From Eremophila alpestris peregrina (lineage: Eukaryota; Chordata; Aves; Passeriformes; Alaudidae): a stretch of 64,000 bases of DNA. The DNA lies in assembly GCA_009792885.1 (NCBI GenBank), contig WMCF01000008.1:17160952-17224951 (forward strand). Direction: 5' to 3'. Under the pieces are notes generated by a model, which had not been told where the DNA came from, did no database searches, and was given only the letters and a program-made list of their open reading frames with translations. The translations under genes and the position numbers were made by a program. Of the stretch, positions 47,701 to 55,720 are shown piece after piece. Each line of letters begins with the position of its first letter. The stretch's first letter is position 1.

Positions 47701-50700
47701 CTGGTCTTCACTTTACCCTTGCTATATATTGATCAGTTTACAGTATTTTTAGAGCTAGTGTCATTTGAAAGATTGATCAGTACAACAGCCTGTGTTTATC
47801 TTAGTAGGATTGGATTTTGCATTCCTAAGTAAACATTATGTAAACATAATGACATGTAATGTAACCCTGTTTTCTCCCAGCCCATAAGAGAGTCTGAGCA
47901 TTAATTATTAAATAAGAGCTGTTGTTGACTTTGGTATCTTATGTGTCCCCAGATGATAATGGCATATTTGATGATCATAAGGTGGAGGGTACAGCAGAAG
48001 TATTTAAGGTGATTTCACTGTAGTTTAAAACAAAGTGCTTGAAATTGGATTTAAATATATCCCTTCTGATAACATGTACTAAATACAGTGTTCAGTGGGT
48101 ATTATACACTAGATTATACTAATTATACTAATTTCTTTTTAATCAAAACTGTTTATGGAAAAGTAAGCAAGATTTTTATGTTACTTCCTTTAATTGACAG
48201 GTGTGACTAGTATTTTTGTATTCAGGAGACATCCAAGAATTTGGCATTCATCTGTTTTGAAACTAACAACATTTATGAGAAATTCAGTCCTGAACAGATC
48301 AAGCACTTTTTGTCCTCAGGGAGAGGCAAATGTTCTGAAATGGATAGAAGCTTCTGCAAACAAGATGGTTTTTTTTTTCATAAGAAGTGAAAAAGTTGAA
48401 ATTAGTAGTGTAAAAAAGTAGTGGCACCTTATTAGTTTTTCTGTTTAAAATGTGTATTACTGTGCCTCTGCAAAGAACAGTATGCCTGAATCCTCCAGGC
48501 TTCAGGAGAAAAGTATTGAAGGACTCCTAGGTCAGCTTTTCCCTATTCTATAATTGGTTCAGTTTCTCAGTTTTCTCAGACTTGTGCAGTGCCACCTAAA
48601 ACTGGATTGTCCCAAGAACACTGATGTATGGTTGTGGGAGTGTTACAGTAATATATCTACCATGTGAACTGGAATGATACATTAAGTATCTCCACTCAAC
48701 TAATACTGAGTACCTTAAGCCAAAACCCTACTTCCAGTTTTTAAGGCCTTTGTAAATACAACTGATATCACACAGGGCATTCTTGGTTCCCACTGTAGTT
48801 TAGCCATCTGCTGTGGTGTATGTCAGAGCAATGCCTTAAGTGATGGGCTAAAGAAAAAGAGAAAATTAAAACTCTGTTTTGCATTTCTTTAAATGTGCTG
48901 TAGAATAAAGTATTGTGTTTTATTTTGGCAAAATTAAAACAAAATGATAAGTGAGTGATCTTTCTGCTCTTGGCTTAATTTGGCACTGTGCTCTCCCATT
49001 AAAGAGTATTTTTCTCTCTTCCTTGTCCTCTCCTTGGTGATTAAGTCTTGCTGCACAGCACTTCTGGAGTAGCTCGACAATTATACACTGTTTAAAAATT
49101 GCCAGTACAACAAGATGGCTTTCTGTAACAAACAGAAGTGTGTTAGATAGGAGCATAGGCTGCAGAGAGACAAATAAAGGAGGGGGAAAAGATAGGAAGC
49201 TTCTGTTTGCCTTGTTTACAGTCCTCATATCGTTTCCATTCCTGGTATGCACTGTGCTTCTTTCCCTTGCAATGCGCAATACACAGAGACTGCAACTTCC
49301 GTGCACTCTTCCCGAGGAAAGGTAGTTGTACTGAACCTGCACATGGGCACCTGAAGGTGCTGTTCTAGCTGCTGGCTGAGGGAGCTGGCTGGTGCTTTGT
49401 GGCTTCTCAGTTCTTTCATAAAACCACACAGGTGATAATGCAGAAGGGAGGTCCATGAAACATACCCTGTGTGTCAGGTCCCAACATGCTTGGGCATGTC
49501 TTTATTAGCACACAGTAAAGCTTGGGCCCCCAAAATTATTTTGCTTCAACAAAAGCCGGGGGCATTTGGTGCTTTTTTTATGAACAGAGAGAGCTCTCTG
49601 TTAACGTGCCTTTTAGTACAGTGATGCTTACCTGAAGTGTGTTTTCCTAAGACATTCATGTATTCCCAACAATATAGCACTTCCCCACCTCTGGAAGTGT
49701 TCAGGGCCAGGCTGGATGGAGCTCTGAGCAAACTGGTCTAGTGGAACATGTTCCTGTCCACAGAAGGGGGCAGAGGACTAGATGATCTTTAAGGTCTCTT
49801 CCAACCCAGGCTATTCAATAATTCTGTGATGCTCTGTCAAACAACAAAACATATCCCTGTATGAGTTATATCACCAGAGAGATGATCCAGTCTCTGGCAA
49901 CTTGGAAGGTGATGGCTGTCACAGCATTTGTGTGTGTTTAGAGGGCACATAGCAGCTAAAAGAGCAGCGAAGCTACTGTAAGGGGGATGGGGACACAGTG
50001 TTGTGTCTCATAGTGGGACTTTTTAAGCAACAACATGTACCATGTTGACACAAAGACAAAATCGTACTCCAGAGGACAAGTGTTAATGTTGTAAATTTGT
50101 TATTTCAACTGGTCCTTGACAGCAGAGTGGCCCTGGGGCAGGGGAGGGTGGCAGGGCCTGCAGCATGACCTGGAAGAGGAGCCCAGCAGGAACAAGGTGC
50201 AGTTCCTGCTGCACTGGAAGGCCTGCCCTTGGCACAGAGCAGGTGGCCAGGCCAGCTGGGACAGAGAGCTGAGCCAAACCCATACACAGCCCTGGCAGCA
50301 GGGAGGGCAGAAGCATGAAAATATGCATATTGTCAGCTCTTGGCAATTTGCTGAAAACAGCTTTTGGGAAGTTAAGGGCCTTTGGTGGTTTCCATTCTGT
50401 TTCTAAGAACTATGCCCTGGGGCAATGAAGAGGATGAGGTAGTGAGAGCAGAAGGCTAGTGAAAATCTCCCTTTTGGCTTCCCTTAAATTAATGAGCAAA
50501 CTGCCCAGATGGGATAAGTGAGGCAGAAGAAGAAATCCAGCATAAGCATTCCTTTTAGACTGCCTAAAATGAAGACATCCTGTGTGTGGAACAGAATTGT
50601 GACCAAAAGGCATTTTCACCTTGCTTCATTTCTGTTTTGGGAAGAGCTCTTTTGTTCGAGTCCTGCTGTGGAAAAGAACTGTGCCTGAAGCCCTCCAGAT

Positions 50701-53700
50701 GTGTTTCCATCCTTAAAATAGCATGCTGGTTTTCAGACTCCCTACATCTGCCACCGGTGCAGCAGCCTGTGCAGAAAGGGCAGGTGCTGGCATGGGCAGA
50801 GCCAGTCAAGTTGAGCATGTGCTGTACTGTTGGCTTGCTGGCAGGTGATGCCACTTGTTTTCTCCAAATTTCTGTAGTTTTGAGGTTGTGCTGGAGTCAC
50901 CTCTTTTAAGACTTGACATATATCAGATGTGGCAGGTTTTAACTCTAGACCCAAGGAATTGCTGGTAATAGGCTAGAAAATAGCTGCAATTAACTTTCTC
51001 AAACTGGTCATTAATTTTGCTTAAGCCATCACCCATTTTCTAAAACAACTCATTTGCCAGTCTTCTGTCAGGTTTTTCTGTCAGATATACTTCATCTGAA
51101 TAATACAATCAAGGGGTTTTTTATGTGAGTTATACTAGGTACTGCTAGCCAGGCAAAAAGTCATCCCAGATACATTCTGTCCTATTTGCACTGAAAATGG
51201 TAACAGTAATATTACCTCTTTTTACTCTATTACATCCAGAATTTAAGTCTTAAAAATGACTGAGTGCTGCAAGCATGTGTGGCCTCTATGGTGGTGCCCT
51301 GTACATGAACCTCATTTGTGTATGGAGTCATTGCTACCACCACAGAAAAATCTAGCAAGAGAAAACTTCAAGACCAGATTTTAAAAAATAGAATAAAAAA
51401 AAAAAGNNNNNNNNNNNNNNNNNNNNNNNNNNNNNNNNNNNAACAAAAAAAAAAAGGCAGAGTTAATTTTTACTGAATTTAATAGTAGAAATAAAAATAA
51501 ATTCATTACAAGCAGATTAATGCTATGCTTTCTATTGCTGTGTAATCTTTATCCATATTAAACTGCACATCTGCCTGGGGTTGAAGTTAACAAGATTTGG
51601 TCTGGTCTTAAAAGCCAATCTGAATTGTCCTGCTGCCTCCTTGTAGAGATACCCTAAAATAAGTTACTGTTGTTTCCTCACCATGAGAAATGTGAACAGT
51701 TGAAAATAGTTTTCCCTCTGTTTCTCATGTCCTAGTGTTTGTGTCACTCTTTGTACACCCAGGCAAGAGCAGAGGGCTGCCTTCACTCATAGCATGCAAA
51801 GGAGTAGCAGTTGATAAGAATCAGCCTTGCATGTACCATACCTGAAGAAATGGTTGCACCAGTTTGGTGACAGTGGCTTGAACTGCATGTTAATTGCTCT
51901 CAAGCATGTTTCTTCTATAAATGATGTTTCAGAGAGTTTTAAGAGTAAATTTTCCAGTGAACCATGTGGAAATTAACTCTTACCTCACAGCATTGTAGGT
52001 ACATTTTTTAAAAATCGCTTGAATACAGTGAAGTGCTTTAAAATTACATTTTCTCTTTACTTCTCTTTGTCCCAATGCATCAAACTCCTCATTATTTCCT
52101 ACAAAATAAAATTACATTTGCAATCGAGGAGCAACCCATGTTCCAGAAAATGTCTATTTTAGTAATTCCTTGTGCTCTTACTGTAAAATGAATTTGCCAT
52201 TTGTTGTTTTTTTATGCTGTTTTTGCACTGCACTTGTGGCTAGAGATCCATAGCACATCAGACCTTACAATTCACAAGCCTGAGGTTGCAGAAATTTGTA
52301 TTGAAACAAAACTCCAGATAAAATTTGTATCGGCAAGCCTTCTGCTGAGTGATAAAACAGCTCTTCAGGAACTTACCTCAAGTAGTCTGAAGATAGGGCC
52401 TAGATACAAAGAAGTAAATTCACTCTTCTCAGTAATGCCATTGAAATTCAGACATTTTCCTAGACAAGGCTGAGTACTCCATGCCCAAAGTGGAATGTAA
52501 TTTAAATTTCTGTCCATCTTGTGGACTTCATAGAGTTTTTGAAACTGTGGATCTGTTCAAGAGTTTCAACTTGGTTTTTTTCCCCCATCTCCTTTTTGTG
52601 CAATAGGTAGGTATGTATGCAGAAAGTCTCACAATATGTGAGGAGGAGGTTAATGCAGTACTCTGAATGCCTGTAAGTCAATGTAGCCAACTGATGGTAT
52701 GTTGAAAGTGTGAATAAACCCACAATTCCCATGCAGCTAGGCCTGTGGAACTGTGGATTTATTTGCCTCATTTGAAAGACTGGGAAATGCAGAAATGTTT
52801 AAGAACATGAGGAATGAAATCATCCCAGTTTCTATTTAAAGGTTATCCCAAACATCAGCTTCTAATAGAATCTGCATAGAATAGAATCTTCTAATAGAAT
52901 CTGCATACTGTTTGTATCTGGAAAATTAATTTCTTTCCTACTGAGTATTTTTGATACTTTAAATGCAGATGATTTACACAGTGCAGATACTGGCTCTGTG
53001 TAAGGACATTCTCCACTCTCCACTGACTGCAAAGCTAAAAATCCCATTAAAAGCCCAGGAGGTTATATGATTTTTTTTAAATGTTCAGGATGTGCACTGT
53101 CTCTACATCACTGTGCATTTGCATGCATGGGGCTGAAAACCTTTAAATGATGACTTTCAGTCAGGTACACATTGAATCTCTCTCCCCTTTTAGCAGGATA
53201 TTACAGTTTCAGTGGGAATTTCTGAGCAGCTGCTGCCTATTTTGTGGTACATGCATGCAGTGTCTTAATCCATTAACACTTGAGTGGCTCCATTAGCACA
53301 GATAGAATGAGACAGGTACCTCAGCAATTATTCCACCTCACTGACCTCTTCTGCATCAGCAGTGCCTGGGGAGGCACACACCTCCCTGACCCTGGCAGAG
53401 CAAGGAATTACTGCACACCCTCTGCAGAACTGCAGAAGCATTGTGTTTAAAGAAACCATGTAGCCTGATCCAGGTCCTGCTGCCAGCAGTTCCATGCCAT
53501 GTATTTTCAGATTTTGGCAGAGTCACTCCCGCTTTCCGTTGTGTGATGCAGAGCAAGATTTATACAGCACCTTGTTTCTTTCTTCAGAAAACAGGCTTTT
53601 GCAGGTTTTACAAGTTGAAGTTCCTTTAACACAATTTTCTAGTTTCATTTATTTTAATAATCAAAAATGTGTATTTGTCTTACATAAGAAAATTCACATA

Positions 53701-54317
53701 AGAAAATACACTGTGATCTAATATCGTAAAGACTAATTTTCTTTTTGTGGCTTTACAATCACAATGAACAGCTACAGCCCACAAACAGCTGAATGCCCTG
53801 GGGCAGCATTATATTTTCTGCAGCTATTACCTGTGTTGTTTGACTTGACTGTTATTTTTTTACTTCTTATGTGAAAATGTCATTATATCCTAAATTAATT
53901 CTGCTCCAGCAGAAGCTTTATTTAATAATATATGCCTCTAACCTTTCTCCATCAAATATCTTTGCTGTTACTGTCATATATCTAGCAGCTTGTGAATAAG
54001 CATGGAAGTTATTGATATGTTGCAATTTTCTGTATCAAAAAGCTAACAAATACATCTTTAATATCTTAGAAAAGCCTTAAAAAGAATCTAGTATATCAAA
54101 TAATTATTTCTGAGTAAGTCAACCAAATGTATCATTTTGTCCAAGTGTATTTGATACAGTTGGCTTCAGATGTGGCTTTCTGGATTCCTGGTGTAACTCC
54201 TGCCCTTCTCTCTGGTTTCTCAGGAAAGTACATCAGTTAGAAGAAGCTTTAGAGACATTACAGCATGGTGAAGAGCTGGAAAGCTTTCAGTTCTTGCCAG
54301 CAGAAAACATGACATGA
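17716..54317 (+). CDS. MOV10L1: MOV10L1, piRNA-pathway RNA helicase (27 coding exons)
   Basis: The 27 exons listed separately join to 3612 bases, 1203 residues plus stop; human MOV10L1 has 1211. The N-terminus (MLSL..., then YFWRRADDEDK) matches the human start. Residues 27-240 hold three related small modules. The C-terminal half is a UPF1-like superfamily 1 helicase with GPPGTGKT (758-765), CAPSN (787-791), DEAG (874-877), GDPKQLGP (902-909), NYRSH (959-963), VEEFQGQE (1081-1088) and NVAITRAK (1121-1128). No catalytic motif is damaged. In mice the protein binds PIWI proteins and piRNA precursor transcripts in germ cells and feeds them to primary processing; loss derepresses retrotransposons and causes male sterility. 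The ATG has G at -3. Introns not listed separately hold nothing that I recognise. Confidence 0.97.
17861..17868. promoter_or_regulatory. E-box CACGTG in MOV10L1 intron 1
   Basis: The minus strand reads GTCACGTGG, seven of eight bases of the MGA/MAX motif TCACGTGA. It lies 150 bases past the ATG, and a MYB-like core (AACTG, minus strand, 17833-17829) is close by. Function is inferred. Confidence 0.4.
18035..18665 (+). mobile_element. CR1 retroposon fragment in MOV10L1 intron 1
   Basis: Shows the typical avian CR1 3' body in sense orientation: an equivalent of the CTGGAGTACTGCGTCCAGTT segment, then GAGCAGCTGAGG, GTGACCTCATC, and AACAGGCTTCCCAGGGA, ending near CCTTGTGGGTC. Old and diverged, with no open reading frame. 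Confidence 0.75.
18932..19116 (+). CDS. MOV10L1: MOV10L1 exon 2 (residues 27-88)
   Basis: Acceptor TTTTGATGCAG, donor GTAAGA. Encodes the first N-terminal module: VVTRLCHDYGMIDDMIVF, then a strand-rich segment ending GLKAVR. Confidence 0.96.
22101..22155. repeat. (TA)n microsatellite in MOV10L1 intron 2, duplicated block
   Basis: Two successive GTG(TA)n blocks, the second following ATGAGTG. They lie about 40 bases before the acceptor of exon 3. Confidence 0.95.
22195..22348 (+). CDS. MOV10L1: MOV10L1 exon 3 (residues 89-139 plus one base)
   Basis: Encodes a variable linker and the start of the second module (IGSITSLSVDGGYINQNTYF). Acceptor ATTAATAG, donor GTGTGT. Confidence 0.94.
22788..22900 (+). 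CDS. MOV10L1: MOV10L1 exon 4 (residues 140-177)
   Basis: Completes the second module: PYEGDWVQAKYY and VRPLRYKQVNK, both close to human. Acceptor TTGTATAG, donor GTAAAT. Confidence 0.96.
23687..23877 (+). CDS. MOV10L1: MOV10L1 exon 5 (residues 178-240)
   Basis: Encodes the third module (GRTGTVDDSIFFTLDSLRL, then VVESSQSCYIWRALC). Acceptor CTTACAG, donor GTAACA. Confidence 0.96.
25907..26047 (+). CDS. MOV10L1: MOV10L1 exon 6 (residues 241-287)
   Basis: An acidic linker (NEGDVDEPYEDITRDKGE) followed by the conserved THFGTLKEGRSK-like segment, here TDFGTLKQGESKRM. Acceptor TTTTTACAG, donor GTAAGC. Confidence 0.95.
26427..26585 (+). repeat. G/T-rich low-complexity tract in MOV10L1 intron 6
   Basis: Long T runs interrupted by GGG and GGTGG. 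The open frames crossing it are products of low complexity. Confidence 0.8.
26946..27172 (+). CDS. MOV10L1: MOV10L1 exon 7 (residues 288-363)
   Basis: Begins NKGSVPQSLISCRLAGW, matching the human NKGDIPQNLVSCKLAGW, then a Ser/Asn-rich variable stretch. Acceptor ACTTCTAG, donor GTACAG. Confidence 0.95.
27306..27501 (+). CDS. MOV10L1: MOV10L1 exon 8 (residues 364-428)
   Basis: A polar, Glu/Asn-rich linker and then IPPGEKIFIVIVC, matching human VPPGGKTFIVVIC. Acceptor TTTACTACAG, donor GTAAGT. Confidence 0.95.
27603..28183. mobile_element. Solo LTR of an endogenous retrovirus in MOV10L1 intron 8
   Basis: About 580 bases with TG...CA ends, clearly similar along its whole length to the element at 59330-59915 (shared TTTAAAAGGTAAAGCAAAAG and ATTCACCACTTCCCAT-like words). 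Flanking 5-base words TGGCA and TGGTG could be a decayed target duplication. There is no internal viral sequence beside it. Strand is not certain. Confidence 0.82.
29746..29832 (+). repeat. G/T-rich tract in MOV10L1 intron 8
   Basis: T and G runs (GGGTTGGGG, GGGTGGGAGAGTGGGTGGG) about 160 bases before exon 9. Several GGG runs close together could fold as a G-quadruplex in RNA. Confidence 0.7.
29990..30184 (+). CDS. MOV10L1: MOV10L1 exon 9 (residues 429-493)
   Basis: Encodes KELLLLGFSDFTVGRYIEA, almost the same as human, and a basic tail. Acceptor TACTTAAAG is weak in pyrimidines, but the frame and similarity leave no doubt. Confidence 0.94.
30605..32065 (-). mobile_element. CR1 retroposon, 1.46 kb, antisense in MOV10L1 intron 9
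   Basis: The plus strand reads the reverse complement of a CR1 end: GTTGGAAGG, ATCATCAAGTCCAGCTCC, TGCTCTTCTCCAGGGCTGAA, AGTATCATCAGCAAACTTAC. These are characteristic of the avian CR1 reverse-transcriptase C-terminus and 3' UTR. Frames in it are broken. It ends about 110 bases before exon 10. Confidence 0.85.
32173..32287 (+). CDS. MOV10L1: MOV10L1 exon 10 (residues 494-532)
   Basis: Encodes FLPHYTIPDELRKCVEQ and LDILTFQPLLAE, closely matching human. Acceptor TTGTTTCAG, donor GTAAGT. Confidence 0.96.
33587..33764 (+). CDS. MOV10L1: MOV10L1 exon 11 (residues 533-591)
   Basis: Encodes NFSTLLWLEEIQAEMDL and LLVLEVPGVGEGRP, conserved across MOV10 family proteins. Acceptor TTCTTTTCAG, donor GTAAAA. 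Confidence 0.96.
34384..34454 (+). CDS. MOV10L1: MOV10L1 exon 12 (residues 592-615)
   Basis: A 71-base exon encoding GDKVILKSQ and HIIEYIAYVSE. Acceptor TACAATTAG, donor GTAAGC. Confidence 0.95.
34829..34920 (+). CDS. MOV10L1: MOV10L1 exon 13 (residues 616-645)
   Basis: Encodes EEDVALKVNADFERTYN and EPMDVEFVHC. Acceptor TGTGTAACAG, donor GTGTTT. Confidence 0.95.
35643..35701 (+). CDS. MOV10L1: MOV10L1 exon 14 (residues 646-665)
   Basis: A 59-base exon encoding RRCQLAIQQALYLGEK, matching human RRCHFALEHVIHLGVK. Acceptor TGGTTCCAG, donor GTACAT. Confidence 0.95.
36251..36366 (+). CDS. MOV10L1: MOV10L1 exon 15 (residues 666-704)
   Basis: Encodes VLFPERLVLQSPQ, then an acidic Ser/Gln-rich linker. 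The acceptor is CTAAATTTAG and the donor GTATCT. Confidence 0.95.
37452..37482 (+). CDS. MOV10L1: MOV10L1 exon 16, 31-base microexon (residues 705-714)
   Basis: Ten lysine- and asparagine-rich codons (VKKKQNNETK) and one base, between acceptor CTCTTTTCAG and donor GTATGA. It fits the KKNRKTMTDQ segment of human and keeps frame on both sides. Confidence 0.85.
37710..37845 (-). mobile_element. CR1 3' fragment in MOV10L1 intron 16
   Basis: The plus strand carries TTTGGGTTGGAAAGAACCTT and GAGATCATCTTAAAGTTCCA, the reverse complement of the CR1 3' end. Confidence 0.8.
38610..38788 (+). CDS. MOV10L1: MOV10L1 exon 17 (residues 715-774), Walker A
   Basis: Encodes FFNPVLNVQQKLAVKRIL and the ATP-binding loop GPPGTGKT (758-765). 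Acceptor TGATTATAG, donor GTAGTG. Confidence 0.96.
39274..39295 (+). repeat. T22 tract before MOV10L1 exon 18
   Basis: An uninterrupted run of T ending 23 bases before the exon 18 acceptor; it may serve as an extended pyrimidine tract. Confidence 0.9.
39319..39465 (+). CDS. MOV10L1: MOV10L1 exon 18 (residues 775-823), motif Ia
   Basis: Encodes RILVCAPSNAATDLICLRL and MVRVNAAFR. Acceptor TTAAATGTAG, donor GTAAAT. Confidence 0.96.
39841..39976 (+). repeat. Alternating purine/pyrimidine (AT, GT, AC) block in MOV10L1 intron 18
   Basis: About 135 bases of TATA, TGTG and ACAT words with few interruptions. The short tyrosine/valine/cysteine-rich open frames across it come from the repeat. Confidence 0.85.
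40198..40319 (+). CDS. MOV10L1: MOV10L1 exon 19 (residues 824-863)
   Basis: Encodes VKPYCKDGDDI and RIVITTCSSAGLFYQ. Acceptor TTTCTGCAG, donor GTACAG. Confidence 0.96.
41113..41212 (+). CDS. MOV10L1: MOV10L1 exon 20 (residues 864-897), DEAG box
   Basis: Encodes GHFTHVILDEAGQASEPE, with the metal- and ATP-binding Asp-Glu at 874-875. Acceptor TAATTACAG, donor GTAGTT. Confidence 0.97.
41613..41777 (+). CDS. MOV10L1: MOV10L1 exon 21 (residues 898-952), motif III
   Basis: Encodes LVGDPKQLGPTIKSRLA and DAFGACGAYNPLL. Acceptor TTCGTGTACAG, donor GTAAGT. Confidence 0.97.
43190..43363 (+). CDS. MOV10L1: MOV10L1 exon 22 (residues 953-1010), motif IV
   Basis: Encodes KNYRSHSALLALPSKLFYH and GFPLIFHGIK. 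Acceptor GTCTTTGCAG, donor GTATGT. Confidence 0.97.
44106..44255 (+). CDS. MOV10L1: MOV10L1 exon 23 (residues 1011-1060)
   Basis: Encodes SPSWFNPAEAVQV and DIGVIAPYRKQ. Acceptor CCCCCATCACAG, donor GTATCG. Confidence 0.96.
45911..46018 (+). CDS. MOV10L1: MOV10L1 exon 24 (residues 1061-1096), motif V
   Basis: Encodes KIRILLRS and VGTVEEFQGQEYMVIILS. The acceptor follows a long T-rich tract (TTTTTTATAG); the donor is GTATGT. Confidence 0.97.
46706..46843 (+). CDS. MOV10L1: MOV10L1 exon 25 (residues 1097-1142), motif VI
   Basis: Encodes KRFNVAITRAKALLIVVG, whose Arg in ITRAK is the ATP-contacting arginine in UPF1-like helicases. Acceptor AATTTTAG, donor GTAAGT. Confidence 0.97.
47601..47692 (+). 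CDS. MOV10L1: MOV10L1 exon 26 (residues 1143-1172)
   Basis: Encodes DPCFSALLEYSLMNRVY and CDLPAELEHLQ. The donor is AA|GTAAGT, so an unspliced message reads Lys-stop immediately after the exon. Confidence 0.95.
48904..48909 (+). terminator. Possible intronic poly(A) signal of MOV10L1
   Basis: AATAAA in intron 26, 1.2 kb after exon 26. With the in-frame stop directly after exon 26 it could end a shorter message. No transcript evidence. Confidence 0.35.
49687..49836 (+). mobile_element. CR1 3' fragment in MOV10L1 intron 26
   Basis: Reads GGCCAGGCTGGATGGAGCTC, ACTAGATGATCTTTAAGGTC, TCTTCCAACCCAGGC and ends ATTCTGTGATGCTCTG, the typical CR1 end with its short terminal repeat. Confidence 0.88.
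51407..51441. other. Assembly gap (35 N)
   Basis: The N run is flanked by A tracts on both sides (AAAAAAAAAAG before, AACAAAAAAAAAAAGG after), so the true sequence is probably a longer A-rich repeat that could not be resolved. Confidence 0.99.
52859..52907 (+). repeat. 20-base direct duplication
   Basis: CTTCTAATAGAATCTGCATA occurs at 52859-52878 and again at 52888-52907 (period 29). A small local duplication inside intron 26. Confidence 0.9.
54224..54317 (+). CDS. MOV10L1: MOV10L1 exon 27, C-terminal tail and stop (residues 1173-1203)
   Basis: Acceptor TCTCTGGTTTCTCAG after a pyrimidine-rich tract; the frame from exon 26 stays open for 31 codons, acidic and helical in character (HQLEEALETLQHGEELESF), to TGA at 54315-54317. 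The tail has no clear match to human, where this end is also variable. An AATAAA at 54579-54584 supports the gene ending here. Confidence 0.8.
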
Positions 54318-54605
54318 TCTGACACTGGCAGGGTCAGGAAGAAGGTACATCCATTCCACAGCTTTCATAGCAGGAGGGTGTCTGCCCTTGTTGGTTGGCA
54401 TCAGCTGTGACACTTACACAGTGTGATCTCTGCAGCTTCTCTTCAGGTTGCATGGCCCATGTTCCCCATGTAAAATGGGTGGGGTGGGGGGAGGGATGTG
54501 TTCCAATTTTAATAGAACTTCAGGGTTCAAGCAGTTAAGTTGAAAATTGTTCTGATTATTTTTTTTAATTAATTCCTTAATAAACAGTTTTCAGACTAGC
54601 TGTTT
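54318..54605 (+). terminator. MOV10L1: MOV10L1 3' UTR and poly(A) signal
   Basis: An AATAAA lies at 54579-54584, about 260 bases past the stop codon, with more AATAAA words near 54668-54682. The cleavage position is inferred. Confidence 0.6.
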
Positions 54606-55469
54606 AATTTAATTAATAATTCCTTTAATTTTAATGGGGGTTTTCAAGTGACTATTTTTGATAGTCATAAATAATAAATAAACTCTAGTAGAAAATGGTG
54701 GGATATAAAATACCTTTCATTAATGCAAAACATTGATTTGAATGTCTTGCTGCTTTCCAAAGAAAATGCTAATTTAGTGTAACTTTATTTTCTGCCTTAA
54801 TAGCCTTAGGCATGCTCCAGCAATAGGGGCTTGTGTCAAAATTAGCATTTCATAATATAAATTCAGAATCATGAGAAATGATGCAACCACTGATATTTAC
54901 TAGACAGAGGTAAGTAGTTCAATGCAATCAGGATAATCCTGGAGACCTCCACATCACTACACCTGGATTACAGAGCACCCAGCAAGAGCCCACTTGCTGA
55001 GCCATGCACAAATGCAGACCATTTACATGCACAGGTGCAGTGGTTTCACTTTGCTAATGTATTTCCCTTTTTAAGTGTGGCTGGTTGTGTGGGCAATAAA
55101 ATTAAGAAAGTGTATTGGGTTATAGAAGCAAGCAGGTTTGTCAAAACTAACAAAACACCACATGAATTTAAAAAGTTTTGCCCACGACTTCATTCATAGG
55201 ATTACAAGAAAAACCTGTTATGGTGATAGATGAGAATCTAGCCAACAACAGATGTGTTGCATGTAATCTCACCCTAATAGCTCTTAGGGGAAGGATCCCT
55301 TACAAAACTCAGTGTTTGCAGCCAGGAATGGAGGGACATGATTTGCAGCTACTGTACAGCACTTAACCACACTGCATCCCCAAGGCATATTTTCTTTCTG
55401 GGTTTGGGCATCTTTCCAGATGTTAGGCAGACATGAAATGCTACCTGTGTAACATAAGGCCAATGAAGA

Positions 55470-55720
55470 GGTTTTGTGTGGAAGAGACCTCTGGAGATCA
55501 CCCAGTCCATCCCCCCTGTTCTGAGTGTGTCCAGCAGCGTCTGGTACCTCAGTGTCTTTCTTGTAAGGAGGGGCCCAGAACTGAAGGCAGGACTAGAGGT
55601 GTGACCTCACCAGTGCCAAATACAGGGATCCTGAAGAAAAAGGTACCTGTGGTACCTTTGTCACCTGGGGACAAAGACCTGGTGCTGGGGATGCTGAGTT
55701 TGCAGATGCAAACTGCTGTA
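55470..55720 (-). mobile_element. CR1 fragment downstream of MOV10L1
   Basis: The plus strand reads CTGGAGATCACCCAGTCCAT and GGGCCCAGAACTGAAGGCAG with TGTGACCTCACCAGTGCC, the reverse complement of CR1 body sequence. Confidence 0.7.

Larger units (their letters stand above)
47693..54223 (+). other. MOV10L1 intron 26, 6.5 kb, the largest intron
   Basis: Holds a possible alternative 3' end (47693-48930), a CR1 fragment (49687-49836), the assembly gap and a small duplication. The 178-codon minus-strand frame at 49456-48920 has no recognisable domain and is not supported as a gene. The rest is non-repetitive AT-rich DNA. Confidence 0.7.

Noticed and set aside
48920..49456. 178-codon minus-strand open frame in MOV10L1 intron 26
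   Set aside because: No domain, no good splice or promoter context, and a skewed composition; taken as a chance frame.
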